Positions 43,449-56,500 of a DNA stretch of 64,000 nt are shown in pieces (the first letter of the stretch is position 1; each line of letters opens with the position of its first letter). Where the stretch lies: NCBI RefSeq assembly GCF_036669915.1, contig NC_089320.1, positions 3,030,129 through 3,094,128 of the forward strand, written 5' to 3'. The position numbers and the translations under genes were made by a program. Below the pieces are notes generated by a model, which had not been told where the DNA came from, did not search any database, and worked only from the letters and a program-made list of their open reading frames with translations. The stretch is from Pocillopora verrucosa. Its lineage: Eukaryota > Cnidaria > Anthozoa > Scleractinia > Pocilloporidae.

Positions 43449-46400
43449 CTAGTCGGTAAATCTCGGCCATTCGACGACTCGTTTTCTGTCCACCATTCCG
43501 TCGCAAAATCTCTCTAACCAATGTACTAACTGTGTTCGAATCGATCTACTCAAAACTTTTTGCCGTTTTCTCTCGTATTCCGTCATTCCATCTTCGTTAG
43601 CATCCGTATCGCTATCACTATCATCAAATCCCATTAAGTCTCCTCCTTGCCTCTTGAAGAAGGCTCCCTCAGAAAGGTCAGACGGTTTGAAGACAGACAA
43701 GTATTTCTTGTAGCCGTTTAAGGCGAGAACAATTCCAGGAGTCACTTCACCAAACTTGTCCACATCCAGAATCTCGGCACACCACGCAAGGTTGTCAGTT
43801 ATTGAAAGCCAGGTGAATCTAAAATTTGGGTTTCTGACAGAAATAAAACAAACAAACAAAAAATCAGGTAAATTTCTTAACTCAAAACTGCAAACAAGCA
43901 AACTTCCTCAAGCGCGTGAAATCGCGGGCGACTAAGTCGCGATTGGTTTCAGTTTTGAATCTAATTGTTGAGAAGGTGGCGCAAGTTTCTAGACCAATCA
44001 CAACGAAGGGAAATATCATAACCAGCCAATGAAAACAACTCAAACTTGAGACCAGCACACTAACTCCTGCGCGGGAAAACGCGAGCAGCCAAGCCGCGAT
44101 TGGTTTCATTTTTTAATCTGATTGGTTTAGAGGGAAGTACAGATTTTTTTGACCAATCACAGAGGGAGGTGATGGAAAACCTATCAAATCTAGTTGCTAT
44201 AAACATACCCGCTGTGAGGATAAATCACATCGGCAAACGCTTGAATTAGAGGCAGCTTTACTACCTCTCGTGCAGTGGTAGCATCAACCAGCAGAGTAAA
44301 TGTGATTTGACCCCGAGGGGCATCCCTGATTAGGGTCTTTTCGGTGCTGTGGTCCAAACGAAGGAGGCCCAAGACTGACTCGCTTTCTGGGGGTCTCTGG
44401 TTCTTCCGAGAGGACCCTTTGTACACCCTATTTATTGGCTCACTATAGAAATTGTAAAAACTTGGATTAAAAGTCTAACTTGTAGTGTTAGCGTACTTTT
44501 GGCAAGCGAGCGCCCAGCATTTCTTCCTGAACAGTTACGTTGGCATCTTGAATTTCAAAAGTAGAGGAAGTTTGGAAGAAGAAGAAAGTTCTACCAGGGC
44601 AGTTGAGCGATAGGCTAAATCTTGATAGCAGGGAGCGGGAGGAGCAAAACAAATCCTCGCATTTGCTCTTATCCTCCTCTCTTCGTCGACTCTCACCTTT
44701 CATTAAACATGATGGGCAGGTGAACGATCGCGAACTTGCAACGCTTGCTCATTCTGGGAGAGTAGAGCTAAATGAATCATTACTTACTTCGCACTGGGAA
44801 TAAAAACACTGAAAACCAGAATGACTCCCAATCCACACAACAAGGAAAACAAGGAAATGGTTTCCCTCCTGAAAGAAAATGTAACGAAACGGATCAACAT
44901 AATAAAAAATTGAAAATGAAACGACGTTCCTAAAATAACATAACAAAGAAGAAACAATTACCCCAGACGACATTTCAATACAAAGTCTATTTAACATGCA
45001 TATCGTAAAATCCGACTTAAATATTCTTAATCAACAAAGATATCTAGAAGTTTCACCTCGGTGCGAGTTCGCCTCTTAACACCTTTGCGAGTTCGCCCCC
45101 CACCTCCCGCTAACAAACAAGTTCGCCCCTCGCGGTAAAACAAGTTCTCCCCCCGCAGCAAAACAAGTTCGCCCCCCTACTTCCACGGCAAACAAGTTTT
45201 CCCCCCGCTGCAAAAAACTTCGCCCCAGCTGCAAAACAACTTTGCTTATAAAAGTCCATCAAATTAAGACGAGTTAACGTATCGTACAGCTTCCAACACT
45301 CAACCCAGTTCTATTGCCATCACTTACTACCGTATGTATTTTTGGTTCCTAGATGACGCCGTGTAACTCAGCGCAAAACGTAAAAATACTGACTAAAACT
45401 TACCGATACAAAGACGATTTCACGAAATAATAGGCATCTGAACACCAGCTGAACAACAAAGATAGGAGTCCCTTTGAATAAAAAAAGAACAAAAAAGTTG
45501 TTCCCATTGTCATAAATCTAAACGAAGACAGAGCACCATTTTTTCCTTTCTTTCATGCGCGAGAAATCAATTTTCATCCACTCCTCTTTTTCTGGATATC
45601 AGCATTTCTCTTGTTGGTGTTATTTTTTTCTTTTTTCTTGATTGAGAAGATGTCGTGGTCCGTTGTAAAGCATTGAAGAGAGAGCGTTAAAGAAGAAGAG
45701 GAGCAGATGAAAACTGATGTCTCTTTACCTGTGACTAATTATATGTGCCTATAGATGATATTCCATCCCTGCCCTTGATTTACAAGCGTATGGCATCTTA
45801 GTTATCACACTTTTTGTTTATTAAAATAGTAAAAAAATCAGAAATCACGAAAACATAACGAAATCATCTGAAGGCATATCATACTTATTCCATTAAGCGA
45901 TAAAGTTTTTTTTGTACTGAAACTCTACCTTGCCCAACTAAGTACAGAGTGGTTGCAAAGAAACTGCCTGTTCCTTTTGATGTTTCTTACTGATTTGCAT
46001 AACAGCATACCAGCCACATTTTGATTATTGCAGCGTTGTTCGAGGCAACTGCGGCATTGGCCTATCGGAAAAACTACAGAAGCTCCAAAACCGTTCAGCC
46101 AGTATTTTATTGTATGCAAGCCACGAAGATGATCTTGACGAGCTGTTCCAGGAAATCGTTTGGCGAAAATTTAGTCTTCAAAGACTAGTAGCTACGTCTG
46201 TTATAACGAGCAAGATTTTATATGGATCGACCCCTCAATATTTCCAATCTCGAAATGATATTACTTCATACCAACTGAGGAATTCTGAGAATAAATTGGC
46301 TTTGTTGCTATTTTCTGGAACGGCCGCGAACTCCGATCACCAGTTATGTAAAACGAATTTAAAAATGAACTACGTCATTATAGCTTTTGAATTAGACACG

Positions 46401-46966
46401 GCATCTTAGAAAAGCGGATTTGATGATATGATAGTATTATAATCATAAGTTAGTTAGTTTAGATAGGCAGAATTAGATTTTTTATTCTCTTAGATTGTGC
46501 TGAAGGATTTTACCTTGTATAAATATCTATCTAGCACAACAATTTTTCTTTGGGGTGGGGAAGGTGGAGGAATTATCAAAGGGAGAGGGGTCAGGGTTAG
46601 TGGAACATTTGGGGTATATACATGTATGCAATGTTTGTGCAAGTGTACTCACTGGCGCATGCTCATTGTAGATCCGTGGAATACTTGAAGTATATCGCAA
46701 CTTGCCCTCTCCAGACAGTAGATCTTCCAGCATGACAGACAGCCGAGCCTTGGTCAGCGGCTCTTCTGACTCATTCACACACCACCCCCCTGGAAGCCAG
46801 TCGTACCTGACTTGCTTTTGACCTTTGTTCCAGAGAACTATGACCTTAAGTTTAGAAAATAAGATCGTTAGTTCATGAGACATCAAGAGACATCATAATA
46901 GATGTCACGATTTAACGGTAAACGTAGCTAGCTCTAAATTAAGAGACAAATGGTTAAGGGGGTCAT

Positions 46967-47003
<37 letters not shown>

Positions 47004-50000
47004 TATAACAGGGTAATTTAGTATTACTAACTGAGTTGATAACGTAAATCGGTCACCGCAAAGATTTTCAAAGCTAACGTTTCGAGCGTTAGCCCTTCGT
47101 CAGAGGTCTGGGTATGAGCCCTGCTGGGGATTGCTATGAAACCTTTTTCCAAGGCTCCCTCTTCTTCCCACACCCTCCAAGTTCCCAGAAGGGGTAGGGA
47201 GAGTTTATGGGAGGTAAGCTATCGACAACTTACACTATAAAAAGTAACTTCCTCTATACGTCTTTTGGAACAATTTCCAATAGGTTATGGAAAGTGATCC
47301 TGATATAAGTATCACCGACCCATTCAGCTGTGCCACGTATACCACGTTCTTCCCTCTTATCACACTTTGCTGGCCATCTGTGATCTATCACTATACAGAA
47401 ACACAGCTAGTAACGTGGAGTCTATTTGTTAAGTTTACAATTGTTCATTTTTACCTTTGATGCTGTTTTATTCTCAGCGCAACTATCAGCCTTCACCCCA
47501 TCTTTGAACTCTTCCACTAGATCTCTCTGCACATCTTCGTATATATACAAAAATTTCAACCGCCTCTCGGAGAGGTATTTTTTATCTGTTGCAAACAACC
47601 TCAGAGCAAGCTTCTCTTTGTCATTTTGGCCTTGTTTAGTAAACAGAACGACACACAGCCTGAAAGATGAATAAAGGAGGTAAGTTTCTAAAGAAACTGT
47701 GGTGCTGTGTCGGTGGGAGAGTATAACAGGGTAATTTGGTTTTATCGACTGAGTTGATAACGTAAATTGGCCACCGTAAAGAGTTAAAAGGCTGATGTTT
47801 CGAGCGTTAAGCCTTCGTCAGAGCGAAAGTAGGAATTGAAGGGTTTTGCGTGTGTTTATAAGCAAAAAATCGAGCTACGCTATTGGTGGGAACATGGTAA
47901 CGAGAAAGACAAGAATAAATTTATCGAATGAAAAGCGTTCGTTGACACCGAGGGGATTAAGAGGGCCAGTTTGAAAGATAAATTTTTGTTCTGGAGATTT
48001 GCCGCTATCCAAACTGCCTTGATGATGGGAATAGCCGCAACGCAAACTTCCATAAGCTACTTAGAATGATTGGGAAGATTGAAAGTGTCTAGCGATTGGT
48101 TTGGATGCGTCCTTATCAAAGAAATGACGAAGGGCTCGAAACGCCAGCTTCGAAACTCTTTACGGTGGTCAATTTACGTTATTAACTCAGTTTATGATAC
48201 AAAATTACCTTGCTCATTCTACCATAGGTTGTTTTACATAGTAACATGAATTTGGAGTGTAGATACATGTATATTTGTTTTATGATTAAGACACTGAGGG
48301 GAATCAAAACCTTTTACATAAACTGTATACACAAAAGCTATTAAAAACAATTTCCTAACCCTCACTTGAGCTCAACACATTTTCCTGCTTTATTTAGGCA
48401 AGCAACTAACCTTCGCTGGGATCTAAACCTCTCCTCAGGACAAAGTTCATCAAATAAAGACCTTGAAGACAGTCTTGGAAGGTGAAGATATTTGTGAGAT
48501 TCAACTACTTCACGAAGTTTTCCATGCTTGAGCTCAGATGCCTGCAAGTGAAAATTCAAATCAAGTTATGATCTAACTAATTGCTCAATACTATTTTTTT
48601 TTCAATCATAGATTAAAAAATTATCAACACAATTTTACTAAGATGTGCAGTTTTCATTGACTAAATTTATCAAAATATTTAAATCATGTTGGAAACCATC
48701 TGAAATCTTTCCATGACCTAGTTTCAAGAAATGTTTTTTTTTTTTTTTTAATGAAGGTATGTGAAAAAAAAGACACTGATATTTTGATTTTCAATATGAC
48801 ACCCATTTGATTAAACCCAGCATCTCTACTTTAGTCAATAACAAATGACTGATCTTCAAGTTGATGAGAAATGCATATAAAAGAGCTTCTCAACTCTAAC
48901 TAATTACCATGACAACCACATCTGGCACAGCCACATCATCCTTAAAGATCAACACTGTTGGTTCCTTAGAGTTCACTCTAAAGCGTTTCCTGAGAGGTTC
49001 TGAAGAGCTGTCAGTCAGCGATACAAAGCCAAATGACTGTTGTTTGCAATTTCTGAAAGCCACCAGATGATAAAGGAGTGAAGGATTAGGTTTGGGGGAA
49101 AATAGAATCACACTTGGTTTGTTGCTGATGCTTGTCGTCAAGAAAGAATCAAGACTACTGGCTGTAACCTGAAAAGATAATGTGGGGTGGGTTTAGTACA
49201 GAGATCTCTTGGTCTAATCATTACCATGATTGATTAACTAGGAGACTAAGAGACCCTTTCTCAAAAATCCTACTAGTAGTTACTGATCTCAAAAAGCTGA
49301 TTGCGGTTTACCACATTCATATAGGAAAATCCACTATTATATCTTTGAAATCTAAAGAATAAAATTATCAGGGATTCTAAAAGTGTATACTGTTTTTTCT
49401 TTAGCTGATAGTAGCAATATCACCTTAGATTCTGAATTCTAATGATCCCTGAGAGTGATTAGCATTTAATTTCTTTGTACAATGTTACCGCGGAATCATA
49501 CATTAAGATCACAAGAATGATCATTGACTAAAGAAACTCTTCATTGTTAAGCAAATTCTCCTTGTCATCAATTTGGGAAATGTATGAGAAGCAGTATGGA
49601 GAATATGCCTTTTGATGTTAGGATGTAAAGGTTAACCCTTTCACTCCTGGGAGAGTAAATGAGTTAGGACTTTCTCTGCACAATACCAGTACATAATAAA
49701 AAATTACCTTTTCAATTAAGCCACGTGGAAATAACTCCAGTACAAAATCCTTCAAACCCTGCACGGTAACTATTTCATTGTAGAACGCAACTCTTCCATT
49801 GATGACACCAATGATTGAGGGCACTCTTCCTGCACCCAATGCATCTGCCAAACGCAGACTCCTGTGGACATTGATTATGCCAATTCCCACACCAACTCTC
49901 TTTATTTTATTGGATGCTTCTTCCCATATCTCCTCAATTTGTGCACCTTTGATTGAAAGATAATTTTAAAAATAAAACACAAAGTTATGTGAGTCTACAA

Positions 50001-52860
50001 TGTATTAGGATTAAGGCAATTTTGATTAAAAGATTCTGGGGATCAATATCAGTATCTGGGCAACTGGCCACCTACCCCTCCCCTAACTCAACAACAGTCA
50101 ATTGATAACAAGTTAGGGTTAATGTTGGGTTAAGGGAGGGGTAGGTGGGCAGTTGCCCAGATACTGATATTGATCCAATTCTGGTATGATTTTTAAACAA
50201 AATTTGTTAATTTGTAGTCTGCCAGATACCCTCAAAATCAGCACTGCAACACGAGTGTTCTTTCCCCAATGGGAAAGGTTTGTCTGTTGTTTTGTTTTTA
50301 AAATAAAAACCACAAGCTATTCTTAATGTACATCTATATATCATTTGATGGAACAGTAAATTAACACCGCAACTCCCATGAGTGACCAAGACATAATTTC
50401 TCCTTACAATATCAATACAACATCAAGCAGACAAGTGACAAGAATAAAGAAAAATATCAATTAAGGGATTGTTAGTTGATCTAATGCCAAGTTCTCCAAG
50501 CAATATCATAAGAATTATATCAAAGACAGTAAGGGGAATTACAAATGAGATCTTGGAAGTGAGAGGGATGAAGTCAAGACATTAGGTGAAGACAAGCTCC
50601 AGTGTGTTAACTGGCTTCAAAAACAAGTTGCTACAACACTACAAAGGAAGGAGTCACAGAGAAAGTTTGTCTCAGGATACAAGGAATTTTCGTGAAAATC
50701 TTGTTCTGTGCAATAAAGTGTCACTGTTACAATCAGTCAGATGAATTCACATGTATTCAAACCAGCCACATTAATCAAGAAAATCCTCCACATCACATAA
50801 AGAGATTCTTTGCAGTGAGTTTTTACTGCAACATGTCATTGAGATGTGTCATATATTGTATCATGACCTTATAATCAACTTACAAGCAAAACACCAGTCT
50901 GAGATAATTTCAATCAAGTAAGGCTTCTCGTAACTCTCTGGTAGGACTGTCTTGTAGTAAAATCTGTCATTAATTTCTCCTGGTTTGGACCAAGAATTTT
51001 GAAAAGGCATTCCATTGAAGAAGAAGCTAAACCCACTGTGCGGATCATAAAATGGTTTTCCTTGTGGTCCACCATTGCCTGGCTGTGAGGTGGTTCCAAA
51101 CATATCAAAATTCCTTTTTTTTTCTTCATCTGACAAAATCTGAAAATCAAAGCCACAGAGATCAGAGTTGGGATACTGGTATATAAACTTTTTTCTCTTT
51201 GAGATATCAACATATTTTAACTCTTTAACCTATGAGAGCAAATAATCTCTAAAGAAGCTCTTGATTGTTAAAAAAAATTCTCCTTGTCAGTACCAGAGGA
51301 AATTTATTGAGAAAAATATGGGGTTTATGGATACTAATGTTGGAGTGTGAAAGTTTAAAATAATTTTAAAACTTATGGATAAGCAACCTAAAAATTTCTT
51401 TATTAAGCTAGTAATAGACAAGATAATTTGCACCTGTAATATGATATGGAAAAACTGCATACCTTGTCAAAAACAACCCAGATACCCTAATACCTAGACC
51501 CCCAGGCTAGGCTTTTTTTTATCTAAAGTTGATTATTGCAAATTGTATCAAGGAGCCTTGAGGTTAATCCCAGTATAAATTTTGATTACATTATCATCAC
51601 TCTCTGGGGCAAAACTTTTCTTAGGGACTCCTTAACCCTTAAACTCCTATGAGTGACCAAGATAGAATTTCTCATGAATATGAAAGCAATCTTCGCAGTA
51701 ACAAGCAGTACTTGAGCAGTAGAGAAAATAAGGCCTGAAAAAACTGATGCCTGTATGGGATGATTTTCATATATTTACAGTCATAGAATTTCTCCTAAAC
51801 CCTTTACACCTTAACATCAGAATGCATATTCTTCATACTGTTCTTTATACATTTCCTCAGCTGCTGATGAGGAGAATTTGTTTAACAATCAAGAGCTCCC
51901 TTAGTTGATGATCATTTTCTCTATTCTTGTGACTTAAATGTTTGATTCAAGGGAGTTAATGTAGGGAGAAATTGGATTCTGGTCACTCTTAGGGGTCTAA
52001 GGGTTAAAATATCTATACAATATCAAGCAGACAATTGATGAGAATAAAGAAAAACATCTACAGGGGGATTCTTAGTTGATCCAACACCACATTCTCCAAA
52101 CCAACATCTTAAGAATTATATGACAGACAGTAGAGAGAATTACATCCTCACCTCATTAGCCTCATTGATTTTGATAAACATTTCTTGTGCTGAGGGATCG
52201 TTATTCTTGTCTGGGTGCCTAAAGGAAGAAAAATTTTTTTTTTTTTTTAAGATTGCACTACTCCTATATATTTAGCATCAAAAATATTATATCTCAAACG
52301 ACTGCATCTTTTTAATACGAAAACTAAAAAAAAAATTAAGTGATCTCATTTAGTATTATCATGTCAAGAAAGGAAGCCCACAATAATTGATGCCAAAGCC
52401 TTTTAGATTTAGCTTCATGAAGTTAAACAATTCCTTTGCTTCTATAGCTCGACTATCTTTAACTTGTTGAGGTGCATTCCTCAGGTAGTGTCCCTGGTGC
52501 TTATTTATTTCTCCCGTCTGCTCTCTTTTGTGTAGTTGGAAATTGAGATTTCTCTACGCATGTGGATCGAATGTAAAAACCATAACAATCGCTTTCAGCC
52601 ACATAAACACTTTGATTGGATAAACAGATTTGCTCGTCTCTTTAAGGAATGAAACAAATTCCATTCAAAAACAAAGATCTTTAAATTTTCATAGGCATTT
52701 ACCAATTCCTCGCCATTTTCTTGTAAGCTCTTTTTATGTCTGCCTGGCTTGCAGAGCGAGTTACACCCAAAATCTTGTACGGATCTTCATCGGGTCCTAG
52801 AGCATCCACGCAAAGATAGTAAGGGAAGAAAACCAAAAGCAGTATGAGGTAGTTCCTCAT
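43449..52860 (-). CDS. DNAJC16: DnaJ homologue subfamily C member 16
   Basis: ER membrane J-protein with thioredoxin-like domains. Thirteen exons (high to low): 52860-52703, 52218-52152, 51139-50884, 49946-49708, 49168-48908, 48541-48411, 47659-47455, 46844-46653, 45471-45404, 44868-44788, 44590-44497, 44438-44209, 43833-43449. Every phase matches; 788 residues, close to the vertebrate length. The signal segment (about 3-17) is followed by a J domain with DPYKILGV and the HPD triad at 54-56. The thioredoxin-like part has SDWCFACAQIEEIW, with C158 and C161 in CxxC spacing, and GVGIGIINVH. A transmembrane helix (about 529-550) is in exon 10. The C-terminal domain includes ITFTLLVDATTAREVV and LALNGYKKYLSVFKPSDLSE. 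Introns carry Penelope-type, reverse transcriptase and MITE remnants. Confidence 0.95.
43922..44180. repeat. Two adjacent CCAAT/ATTGG-rich repeats (copies 3 and 4)
   Basis: Units at 43922-44030 and 44078-44180 lie side by side in the last DNAJC16 intron. Each has AAG(T/C)CGCGATTGGTTTCA and GACCAATCACA. NF-Y-type CCAAT boxes appear in both orientations. Confidence 0.6.
45055..45245 (+). repeat. Minisatellite, unit about AACAAGTTCGCCCCCC
   Basis: Seven or eight irregular copies of a 22-28 bp unit (AAACAAGTTCGCCCCCCGC plus variable GCA) in DNAJC16 intron 9. Confidence 0.8.
46000..46430 (+). pseudogene. Non-LTR retrotransposon reverse transcriptase, C-terminal fragment
   Basis: The plus-strand frame reads PHFDYCSVVRGNCG, LSEKLQKLQNRSASILLYA, and later ITSYQLRNSENKLAL, the characteristic tail of CR1/RTE-like reverse transcriptases. 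The expected WNSLP motif is lost after a change of frame near 46300. It lies antisense in DNAJC16 intron 8 and has no start or catalytic region. Confidence 0.8.
46953..47108 (-). repeat. Penelope-type repeat (family A)
   Basis: A nearly complete unit: TTTCTAAAGAAACTGTGGTG, GGGAGAGTATAACAGGGTAA and a minus-strand core at 47073-47106 (CTGACGA, GAAAC, GTT). In DNAJC16 intron 7. Confidence 0.75.
47667..48215 (-). mobile_element. Degenerate Penelope-like element: coding remnant between inverted family A repeats
   Basis: Family A units flank this insertion in opposite orientation (47667-47824 and about 48120-48215). Between them the minus strand encodes a broken C-terminal tail: FNLPNHSK, a stop and frame change, then CGYSHHQGSLDSGKSPEQKF, FQTGPLNPLGVNERF and a stop at 47877-47875. 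This matches the HFNLPGHS...EQKFIF...NERFSF tail of the GIY-YIG endonuclease region in Penelope-like elements, as I know the family. It ties family A repeats to that group. Dead: internal stop, frameshift and no reverse transcriptase. It sits in DNAJC16 intron 6, its end 5-6 bp from exon 7's acceptor. Confidence 0.75.
50040..50177. mobile_element. Short inverted-repeat MITE with target-site duplication
   Basis: Arms GGATCAATATCAGTATCTGG and the exact complement at the right, followed inwards by CTACCCCTCCC / GGGAGGGGTAGG. ATTCTGG occurs immediately outside on both sides (50033-50039 and 50178-50184), a likely 7 bp duplication. A related copy is at 5840-5975. In DNAJC16 intron 3. Confidence 0.75.
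51655..51745 (+). repeat. Fragment of the tRNA-bearing inverted-repeat element
   Basis: Contains AATAAGGCCTGAAAAAA preceded by GCAGTAACAAGCAGTACTTG, resembling the outer arm of the element at 63347-63680. In DNAJC16 intron 2. Confidence 0.45.
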
Positions 52861-53511
52861 CACCACAACTACGCTTTTCAAGAGCAGATCGGTGGAAATA
52901 TCGAATGAAAGAAACTTCAGATTACAGTTGCCGCTGTGAGTTTTCACTTCTTTCTTTAACCGATGAGGACATCCGCTGACAACGTAAATAATCAAAGCCC
53001 ACGTTTATAATGATCAGCTGTTTTTTAGTAAAATTATGCTCGATGTGGAAAAGATTGAAAAAACTAACCACGTGATCAAACTTGTAAATTTCGAGGTTCG
53101 CCATTTTTCTCTCACCTTTACTTGAACGCAGGAATTTGCAAAGCTCTTGCAGAGCTACAAGACAATATTCGAAGGTACTATTATTGCAGTGCGAAAGCTT
53201 ACTCCTTGTCTTTTCTCCCTGCTCCCTGGCTTCATCGGAGTTATAAGCTGCCGAGCCTGCGGGCGAAGCAAACTGGACTCACTTCTCCTTTCCCGTACTT
53301 CCGAGACACTGTGAATTTTTAATCGATTTGAACGTATATATGTTTGTGCTAGATCTATTTGAGTAAAATTTTCCATGCAATGAAATCCTATCCTGTTGTG
53401 CTTGTCAAAACGGTTTCTATTTAAATTTGATGTCACTAAATAAAAATCTCTCGTAATCTCAGTCTTATCTTACGTTTGTTCATTTGTTTTTTTTTGCACC
53501 TAGGAATCAGT
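52861..53511. promoter_or_regulatory. Divergent promoter region, DNAJC16 / GIGYF
   Basis: 650 bp lie between the two start codons. The GIGYF start exon is preceded by a good acceptor (TTTTGCACCTAG at about 53492-53503), so its first exon is probably non-coding and lies in this interval. No TATA box stands out and exact transcription starts cannot be placed. Confidence 0.5.
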
Positions 53512-56500
53512 ATGTCGGAAACTCTAACGTTTGGACCGGAGTGGTAAGCGGAAAATAAAGTGATATGTTAATTGGTATTATTTGAAATTATTACGACCTA
53601 CTTCTTTCTTTGACGGATGGGTTTATTACGAAATTACGACGGCAATTTAAAACGTATGCTCTTGTAGTGAGCAGAAGTCGCTCACACTTTGCATTTAATT
53701 TACGACTTACATCAGCTGATACTCCGACACGTTACGCGCTTTGATGTGGTGTGAATAGTGCGAGACACCATTTTTGTTGATAACTCAGCCTATGTGTAGT
53801 TTTTCCTTTTTTCCTCAGACTATATACGTTATATATACTATATAACATTTTTTTGGCGCTTCTCCTAAATGTTGTTTAAATGCTAGCTTCGCTTGGAAAA
53901 CGTTGTTTTTCTTTTCCAGAAAAAAACAACAGACTGTTCAATTTGCATTACAGGGACTTACAAATGATATTAAATTGATGTACTTTTTATGAGTGAGAGA
54001 GTACCTTTTCCTAAGGCAAGCTGGCTGATTGGAAATTATTTTCAGCTCATGAAAGGTTGAACTCACTTTTGACAAGGCTAAAGTAAATTCTTTCCACTTT
54101 CCAAAGGAAGCAATTAAAAAAAAAACTAGTTCTACTTGTAATACAATGCAAAGGCCTTGTGACCAAACTATTTCCCAAACTCCTGAACATAGTATTATTA
54201 TTATTATTATTATTATTATGCATGAAATTCTGAAATTCTACTTTGCATGGATTTGCTGCATTTAAACCCATGAATGTCTTTAAAATGCTCACTGCAGGTT
54301 GCGTGCACTGTCCAGTGGTAACAGTGTTACCTCTCCCCCACCTTCCCCTGGGCCAAAGTACAAACTTGCTGAGCACCGGTATGGTAAGGAGGAGATGCTG
54401 GCGCTGTTCAGTGAGGATGTCATGGTGCCCCCAGAGTTACAGTTGTTTGATTCAATCTGTAGAACTCGACCTGCTCTTCCTTTAGCTTTTCAACAATTTA
54501 CAGAGGAGGAACAGGTGCTGATGATAACAATATTTTAACCCTTTCACCTGTAAGCTCTGCATGTCAATTCTCTGCCCAGTCTGCTATGAAGTTCTTAAAA
54601 TTTTAGCTTCAAGAATTTGGTGATAATTTAGAGGATAATGTCAAGCTGTTATTTTACTTTTTTTCCATTGCCTCTCTATGCTTATCAAGCATTATTTTTT
54701 TTTCTTTGTATGTTTTTATTTCTCACTATAATTGGTCAATATAGTGGGTCATATTTCACCATACAACCTGCAAAACTCAAAATTTTGTCTGAGTTGAAAT
54801 CTCTCCCCCTCTTTATGAACCCAGAGATATAATAAATATCTCCCTAACCTCAATTTCTCCATCAGTATGGTGAATTAAGGTCCAAGTTTTTCTGCTCAGA
54901 TTTATGGCCTAGGCCATAAATCCAAGCAGAAAAACTTACTTCATTTCAGACCTTGAACTTGGTTAGTGTTTATCTCTGACTATTGGACAAAATTAATTTC
55001 TCAAGTCAAATTTAATGATTGACCTCTGTCAATGTACAATTTGGTTTTTGAGATTTTGTCAGAAATAAAGCTTGACAACCCCACTTAAGTGATGTTTGAT
55101 TCATTTGGTCTCTTTTTTTAAAATGTATTTCATTTTTTCAGCGAAACTCTGCTGGGTCTGTTAACAGTAATGCTGTCTTGAAGTTAATGGGTCGTGGTGC
55201 AATGCGAGGAGTTGGCCCGCCTAGAGGACCGGGTAGGGGTGGAATTAGAGGTAATGTGGTTTGTATTTTAACTGGTTTTATATTGTTTGTTAAATGAGAT
55301 CTCCTTTAGAAGCCATCCTTTCTTTCCTTCTCTTTTTCTTCCTCATCATTCTGTAACTCCCAGGTACAAAACTTTTTTAATGGTGACCATTTTACAATTG
55401 AAGGTGGCCAAAGGTGATCTTTTGAAAAAACAATCTCAGAGCTAATAGAATTCTTAACATACTCCAATTAAGGTTGTGAACTGTTGCACTACAAATTTTA
55501 CTTTGAACACTTCACATTCTCTGATTCACACCTTTTCTTTAAATTCCCTGAGAAGCCGTTGCTCTCTGGGGGTTTTGTGTAACAATTATCTTTTTTCGTT
55601 TGTTGCTTTCTTCTCTCTTAGGGCGCGGCAGGGGGGATGGGGGATATACAAGACAAACATCATATGAAGACACCAGGGGAGAGGGTGGGGCAGGCTTTGG
55701 ACGAGGCAGCGAGACCCGCAGGCAGGGATGGAGTGAGAACAGGTTAGAATATTGCTTCACTAACCTATTTCTTCAATCACTGCATTCTGTTGTAATGACC
55801 TTAAAAATATGCGAGAGAAGAGATTGTTCAACAACTTGAAGTGAATCAATTTTAGTTGATTAAAAGCTTGTGTTATCAGAGTTACAGTTTGTTCTCTGAT
55901 GGGTATCAAACATGTGCAAGGCCTCTACAATGGTAACAGTTGCTCTATTTGTGTTTTAGTCGTGGAAGCTTTGAGAGATCACCAAGCCTTAGAGAATCAG
56001 GTTGGGTATTTTTGTTATCTGACAGGGAAAACTGTTGAAGATCATGGATAATAATCTCCTGATGGCCCTTTGCTCCTAAATAAAGCTAATTCAAAACTGG
56101 CAGTACATTTTTGCTTCAATTTGTTTTTCCTGATGAAGGTGCAGTTCTTATCTAAGTTGTGAAATGATAAAATCACAGTTTCATCATCTGTAACCAGAAT
56201 TGCTGTTTATTTATAAATAGGTGAATTTTGCTTTTCCTGTTTTGGGAAGGGTTCATTCAGAGAACAACAGCTTGAGTGTTATTTTACATCTGCATCACTG
56301 ATGCTGATTGATCATTCTGCCTGGTTGTTTTAGGTCCATCTGGTCCTGGCAGAGGAGGGTATGATCCATCTTTAGCTCGACCTCGCCTCTCGAGTGACAC
56401 ATCTTGGGAACGAGCAGAGAGAAGATCAGATAGCGGCAATTGGAGGTCTGGTGATGACGATGATGGCTGGAGAATATCTGGACAGCGGTCCTCTGACAGA

